Positions 59,693 to 64,000 of a stretch of 64,000 nucleotides of DNA are shown here, in pieces (positions within the stretch are counted from its first letter, which is position 1; every line of letters starts with the position of its first letter). The notes under the pieces were generated by a model, which was not told where the DNA came from, made no database searches, and saw nothing but the letters and a program-made list of their open reading frames with translations. The DNA is taken from positions 682,001 to 746,000 of the forward strand of contig CAWAMV010000004.1 of NCBI GenBank assembly GCA_963783195.1. Reading direction: 5' to 3'. This stretch comes from Croceibacterium_B sp963783195. GTDB lineage: Bacteria > Pseudomonadota > Alphaproteobacteria > Sphingomonadales > Sphingomonadaceae. The position numbers were made by a program, and so were the translations under genes.

Positions 59693-60898
59693 ATGAGCAA
59701 AGTGGAAACTCCCCGCCCGATCAGGGGCACACAGGACATTTTCGGCGCCGAGGCCGAGGCCTTCGCCCACGTGGTCGAGACCTTCGAGCGCGTGCGCAAG
59801 CTCTACCGCTTCCGCCGGATCGAGATGCCGGTGTTCGAACGGACCGAGGTCTTCGCGCGTTCGATCGGCGAGACGACCGACATCGTCTCGAAGGAGATGT
59901 ACAGCTTCGAGGACCGCGGCGGCGAGAGCCTGACCCTGCGGCCCGAGTTCACCGCCGGGATCGCCCGCGCCTATCTGACAGACGGGTGGCAGCAATACGC
60001 GCCGCTCAAGGTCGCCACGCACGGCCCGCTGTTCCGCTACGAGCGGCCGCAGAAGGGCCGCTATCGCCAGTTCCACCAGATCGACGCCGAGATCATCGGC
60101 GCGGCCGAGCCGCAGGCCGACGTCGAGCTGCTGGCGATGGCCGACCAGGTGCTGCGGGAGCTGGGCATCGCCGACGTCACGCTGCAGCTGAACACGCTGG
60201 GCGATGCCGACAGCCGCGAGGCCTGGCGCGCCGCGCTGCTCGGTCACTTCCGCGCGGTGAAGGGCGAGCTTGAGCGAGGATTCGCAGGAGCGGCTGGAGA
60301 AGAACCCGCTGCGCATCCTCGACAGCAAGGACCCGCGCGACCGGGCGTTCGTCGCCGATGCGCCGAAGATCGACGAGTTCCTGTCGCGACGAGGCCGGGC
60401 GTTCTTCGACGACGTGACAGGCCGGGCTCGACGCGGCGGGCGTGCGCTGACGCGCGCAACGAGGGGCTGGTGCGCGGGCTCGACTATTACCGCCACACGG
60501 CGTTCGAATTCGTGCCCGACGAGGGTTCGGCCTCGGCCGACAAGCTCGGCAGCCAGAGCACCGTGCTCGGCGGCGGGCGCTACGACGGGTTGATGGAATG
60601 CGCTCGGCGGCGCGCCGACGCCTGCCGTGGGCTGGGCTGCGGGGATCGAGCGGCTGGCGATGCTGGTTGGGGAGCGGGAAGCAGGCGGCTTTCGAGAGCG
60701 CTGGCGATCGTGTCGCGGGCGCTGAGCGCTTCAGCAGGCTCGCTATGCGCTCGAGTTCGGCGCTTCGCAGGCGCAAGCTGCCGGCAGGTCAGCGCGCCAA
60801 TGTTCTGCGAGCTCTTCGACAACTGGATCGTCCGCGTAAAGCGCTTTGATCGCGGTCGAAGTCGAAACGGAAGACGCCCCAGCGCATCCTGTTCGTGA
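59693..60898 (+). pseudogene. hisS: Histidyl-tRNA synthetase, multiply frameshifted as read
   Basis: The first 190 codons are normal (RPIRGTQDIFGAEAEAFAHV; motif 2 in GPLFRYERPQKGRYRQFHQI). At about 60268 an extra T shifts the frame; ERLEKNPLRILDSKDPRDRA continues in a second frame, then NEGLVRGLDYYRHTAFEFVP returns in the first, and motif 3 (VGWAAGIERLAMLV) needs yet another shift near 60600. The anticodon domain begins (ALQQARYALEF) and is then lost, and nothing matches it up to 61108. hisS is essential and single copy in nearly all bacteria, so these breaks probably reflect poor sequence rather than decay. The end coordinate is approximate. Confidence 0.82.
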
Positions 60899-61108
60899 CG
60901 ACTGGGTCCGATGTCGCTGATCCGCCGTCGGTCGTCTGTGCGAGTCCTGAGACCGTTGAGCAACGGTGCGCTGGAGCACGAGATGAACTATCATCGACAT
61001 CGTCACCCTGAACTTGTTCCGAGTCGAGCTTCCTTCCGCTTGGCCGTGAATCAGAGCGATGACCGCAATCGAGTCAGGGCATCGAACTTCGGGCGAGTGC
61101 GATTGCCA

Positions 61109-62180
61109 GTGACCATCCCCGACGAACGCCTGCGCCAGATCGCGCACCGCTTTGCCGAGCTCGAGGCGCGGCTCGGCTCGGGTACGCTCGAGGGCGAGGC
61201 CTTCGTCCAGGCGAGCCGCGACTACGCCGAGCTCGAGCCGGTCGCCAAGGCGGCGGGCGAGGTGCGCGAGATGCGCGCCGAGATCGCCGAGCTCGCCGCG
61301 CATGGTCGAATGATCCCGAGATGCGCGCGCTGGCCGAGGAGGAGCTGGGCGAGCTGCGGCAGAAGCTGCCCGAGCCGAGCACGCGCTGGCCATCGCCATG
61401 CTGCCGCGCGACAGCGCCGACCAGCGCCCCGCCATGCTCGAAATCCGCGCCGGGACCGGCGGCGACGAGGCAGCGCTGTTCGCCGCCGACCTGTTCCGCA
61501 TGTACGAGGGCTATGCCGCGAGCACGCGGCTGGAAGGTCGAGACGATCAGCATGAACGCCAACGATCTCGGCGGGTTCAAGGAAGTGGTCGCCAACATCA
61601 CCGGCACCGGCGTGTTCGCCAAGTTGAAGTTCGAGAGCGGCGTCCACCGCGTGCAGCGCGTGCCGGTGACCGAGAGCGGCGGGCGCATCCACACCTCGCG
61701 GCGACCGTCGCCGTCCTGCCCGAGCCGAGCGAGGTCGAGGTCCAGATCGAGGACAAGGACCTGCGGATCGACATCTACCGCGCCAGCGGCGCGGGCGGGC
61801 AGCACGTCAACAAGACCGATCAGCGCCGTGCGCCTGACTCACCTGCCGACCGGCATCGTCGTCGCCATGCAGGACGAGCGCAGCCAGCATCGCAACCGCG
61901 CCAAGGCGATGCAGGTGCTGCGCGCGCGGATCTACGAGAAGATGCGCGAGCGAGGCCCACGGGCGCGGAGTCCGAGGCGCGCAAGGCGATGGTCGGCAGT
62001 GGCGACCGCTCCGAACGCATCCGCACCTACAACTTTCCGCAAGGGCGCGTGACCGATCACCGCATCGGCCTGACGCTGCACAAGCTGCCCGAGGTGCTCG
62101 CCGGGCACGGTCTGGGCGAACTGATCGACGCGCTGATCGCCGAGGACGAGGCCAAGCGATTGGCGGCCATGGGCGAATGA
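61109..62180 (+). pseudogene. prfA: Peptide chain release factor 1, multiply frameshifted as read
   Basis: From a GTG at 61109 the frame reads TIPDERLRQIAHRFAELEAR, then breaks after AELAAHG. Conserved pieces reappear in shifting frames: LEIRAGTGGDEAALFAADLF, ANDLGGFKEVVANITGTGVF, the GGQ motif in RASGAGGQHVNKTD, and LHKLPEVLAGHGLGELIDAL to the stop at 62180. At least five indels are needed to rebuild it. The order hisS-prfA-prmC is normal for the group. The protein releases peptides at UAA and UAG. Confidence 0.85.
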
Positions 62181-62189
62181 GGGGAGCGA

Positions 62190-63020
62190 GTGAGCACCGT
62201 CGGCGAGGCGCTGCGCGAAGCCGCGCGGCGGCTGGAGGCGATCTCCGACACCGCGCGGCTCGATGCCGAGGTGCTGATGGCCCACGCGCTGGGGGTTTCG
62301 CGCTCGGACCTGCTGCTGCGCCGGATGGCCGAAGAGGCGCCGGGAGGCTTTGCCGCGCTGGTTGCGCGCCGCTCGCGGCACGAGCCGGTGGCCTACATCG
62401 TCGGCAGCCAGGAGTTCTACGGCCGCGAATTCGCCGTCACGCCCGACGTGCTGATCCCGCGCGCCGACAGCGAGACGACGCTCGAGGCGGCGCTCGAGGT
62501 TGCGCCGGGCGCCCGCCGCGTCCTCGACTGCGGCATCGGTTCGGGCGCGCTGCTGCTGTCCTTCCTGGCCGAACGGCCGGAGGCGCGCGGCGTGGGCCTC
62601 GACCGGTCGCCTGCGGCCCTTGCCGTCGCCGGCCGCAATGCCGGCGTCTCTGGGCGGTCGAGGGGCGTTGCCAGCTGGTCGAACGAGACTGGACTGGCGC
62701 CGGCTGGTCCGACGGGCTCGGGCACCTTCGATCTCGTGATCGCCAACCCGCCCTATGTCGAGGCGGCGGCGGACCTCGATGCCTCCGTGCGGGACTTCGA
62801 GCCTTCCGGCGCGCTGTTTGCCGGGCCGGAGGGGCTCGACGACTACCGCGTCCTGCTCCCGCACCTGCCCGCGCTGCTGAACCCCGGCGGCGTGGCGGTT
62901 CTCGAGATCGGCGCCGCCCAGGCCGAGGCCGTGAGCGCCATCGCCGCGGCGGCGGGATTCTCCGCAGTGTTGCGCAAAGACCTCGCCGGACGGCCGCGTT
63001 CGCTTATCCTGTGGATTTAA
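62190..63020 (+). CDS. prmC: Peptide chain release factor N5-glutamine methyltransferase
   Basis: 276 residues from a GTG at 62190, 9 nt after prfA. SAM motif I is VLDCGIGSGALLLSFLAERP, and the catalytic NPPY is in FDLVIANPPYVEAAADLD. Between about 62640 and 62725 the sequence fits the family only in another frame (GRCQLVERDWTGAGWSDGLG), so two opposite indels appear to cancel and the ORF stays open. It methylates the GGQ glutamine of release factors, including the PrfA encoded next door. Confidence 0.9.
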   Translation: MSTVGEALREAARRLEAISDTARLDAEVLMAHALGVSRSDLLLRRMAEEAPGGFAALVARRSRHEPVAYIVGSQEFYGREFAVTPDVLIPRADSETTLEAALEVAPGARRVLDCGIGSGALLLSFLAERPEARGVGLDRSPAALAVAGRNAGVSGRSRGVASWSNETGLAPAGPTGSGTFDLVIANPPYVEAAADLDASVRDFEPSGALFAGPEGLDDYRVLLPHLPALLNPGGVAVLEIGAAQAEAVSAIAAAAGFSAVLRKDLAGRPRSLILWI

Positions 63021-63242
63021 GGCTTGGCAAAGCGCCGCCCAGCCACTACCTCGGATGTCGAGACCAGCGGCCAAGGGCGGTTTCGTCGGCCGGGTTCAAC
63101 TCCATCAATTGCATTGAATTGCGGCGAAAGGTCGCTGCGCGGCAAGCAGAGGGTGGGGTCCACGCGGGCAGCCTTGAGCGCTCGTGGCGAGGGATCATGC
63201 CGCCCCGAAAGATGGCGGCGCAAACGAGGAAGCGACGTTCCT

Positions 63243-64000
63243 TTGAACCAGAATCGCAATAACAATCGCCGGCGTGGCCGCAACAATCGTGGCCAGGGCG
63301 GCGGCGGAAACCAGGGCAACCGGATCGACAGCCGGGCCCGTGGCAACGCCCCCCAGCTGCTCGAAAAGTACAAGAAGATGGCGCACGACGCCTCGCTCAA
63401 CGGCGACCGCGTGCAGACCGAGTACTATCTGCAGTTCGCCGATCACTACTTCCGGGTCATCGCCGACAATCGCGCGCAGAAGGAAGATCAGCAGGGCAAC
63501 CAGCAGCGCTCGCGCCAGTACGAACGCGATCAGGACGATGGTGACGACGACGGCGACAACGACGACGACGCGAACGACGCCCGCGACGATCGCCCGCAGC
63601 AGCAGCGCGGCCGCGGCAAGCGCACCGATCGCGGCGACGGAACGACCGGAACGAAAGCCAGTCCGGCAACGATGACGAGGCGGACGACACCCGCGAAGAG
63701 CGCCCGCAGCAGCAACGCAGCCGCGGCAAGCGCAACGATCGCGGCGACCGGAATGACCGGGACGAGCGCAGCGACGAGGGTCAGTCCGGCAGCGAAGGCA
63801 ACGATGCGGACGAGGGCGACAATCCGTTCATCCGCGACACCCGCGACACCCGCAAGCCCCGCGGCCGCAACGCGCGCAAGTCGGGCGACGACCAGGAGGC
63901 GAAGGGTCTCGATCCTGCCAGCCTGCCCCCGGCGATCGGGAACGACGACCAGTCCGGTGAGGAGGAAGCGCCCAAGCCGCGCCGTCGCACCGGTACGAAG
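63243..64000 (+). CDS. DUF4167 protein (partial, frameshift near 63636)
   Basis: From a TTG at 63243 with GAGGAAG upstream the product reads NQNRNNNRRRGRNNRGQGG, then NAPQLLEKYKKMAHDASLNG and VQTEYYLQFADHYFRVIADN, the DUF4167 core. A repetitive Asp/Arg/Gln-rich tail follows. At about 63636 GACGGAACGACC stands where the later repeat has GACCGGAATGACC, so one C is missing. After that the frame continues as SGNDDEADDTREERPQQQRS to the window edge. It is probably a nucleic-acid-associated protein; the 222 nt before it hold no recognisable gene. Confidence 0.8.
   Translation, partial: MNQNRNNNRRRGRNNRGQGGGGNQGNRIDSRARGNAPQLLEKYKKMAHDASLNGDRVQTEYYLQFADHYFRVIADNRAQKEDQQGNQQRSRQYERDQDDGDDDGDNDDDANDARDDRPQQQRGRGKRTDRGDGTTGTKASPATMTRRTTPAKSARSSNAAAASATIAATGMTGTSAATRVSPAAKATMRTRATIRSSATPATPASPAAATRASRATTRRRRVSILPACPRRSGTTTSPVRRKRPSRAVAPVR

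Noticed and set aside
60743..61501. 252-residue minus-strand ORF over the hisS-prfA junction
   Set aside because: The patch ALYADDPVVEELAEHW looks protein-like, but most of the frame is antisense to prfA and the region is of doubtful quality.
1..64000. tRNA, rRNA or CRISPR loci
   Set aside because: No cloverleaf, ribosomal or regularly spaced repeat pattern was recognised in any intergenic stretch by eye.

Overview
The window is about 64 kb of GC-rich chromosome from an alphaproteobacterium. It is most likely Sphingomonadales, probably Erythrobacteraceae or Sphingomonadaceae. The basis is the combination of a serine palmitoyltransferase with its own acyl carrier protein, CtrA and DivK-type regulators, DUF3572, DUF4167 and DUF2793 genes, a Spinster-type MFS transporter, and a gene transfer agent (GTA) cluster of the Rhodobacter capsulatus type. 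No rRNA, tRNA, CRISPR array, integrase or transposase was recognised.

Layout. 0-7.3 kb: a partial TerC-like membrane gene, a glycine-rich double cold-shock protein, argD-argF-hslO, queC-MFS and a lipoprotein SodC. 7.4-22.4 kb, minus strand: an almost complete GTA structural cluster running from small terminase through terminase, portal, protease, capsid, connector, tail tube, tape measure, distal tail, hub and NlpC/P60 to the tail fibre-like gene and DUF2793. Between terminase and portal, a dead GIY-YIG nuclease gene sits between two ~90 bp direct repeats. 22.6-25.4 kb: YqaA and a BigR/SqrR-type reactive-sulfur module (TauE exporter, ArsR regulator, persulfide dioxygenase). 25.4-34.6 kb: PilZ proteins, a secreted TPR protein, sphingolipid genes (ACP plus SPT), DivK-like regulator, DUF3572, HAD, RidA, GDPD, an acyltransferase-like DUF482 gene, a Sel1 protein and DksA. 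34.6-41.6 kb: peptide-binding lipoprotein, DUF4112, kynA-kynU (tryptophan to anthranilate), a second broken GIY-YIG gene, HNH nuclease, gluQRS, HIG1 protein and a PduO-type adenosyltransferase. 41.6-50 kb: mutS, malic enzyme, SDR and trmB. 50-57.5 kb: ctrA, rpoN, lptB, MscS, ppa and a flavin monooxygenase. 57.6-64 kb: an M61 peptidase, then hisS-prfA-prmC-DUF4167.

Two cross-cutting features stand out. First, palindromic repeat elements recur. One ~109 bp element with 18 bp inverted ends lies in frame inside kynU and adds about 36 residues; a sister copy lies just upstream and appears to supply the kynU ribosome-binding site. Second, reading-frame breaks are frequent: GTA g6, both GIY-YIG genes, mscS, and a dense run through hisS, prfA, prmC and DUF4167. 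Most of those traced are single-base losses in GC-rich sequence, so base-calling or assembly error is the leading explanation for the essential genes.

Regulation visible in the sequence includes a sigma-70-like promoter upstream of the GTA cluster, an intrinsic terminator hairpin with a T7 tract at the start of the capsid gene, a perfect inverted-repeat operator between the arsR and persulfide dioxygenase genes, a strong terminator after ctrA, and TTAA/GANTC motifs upstream of ctrA.
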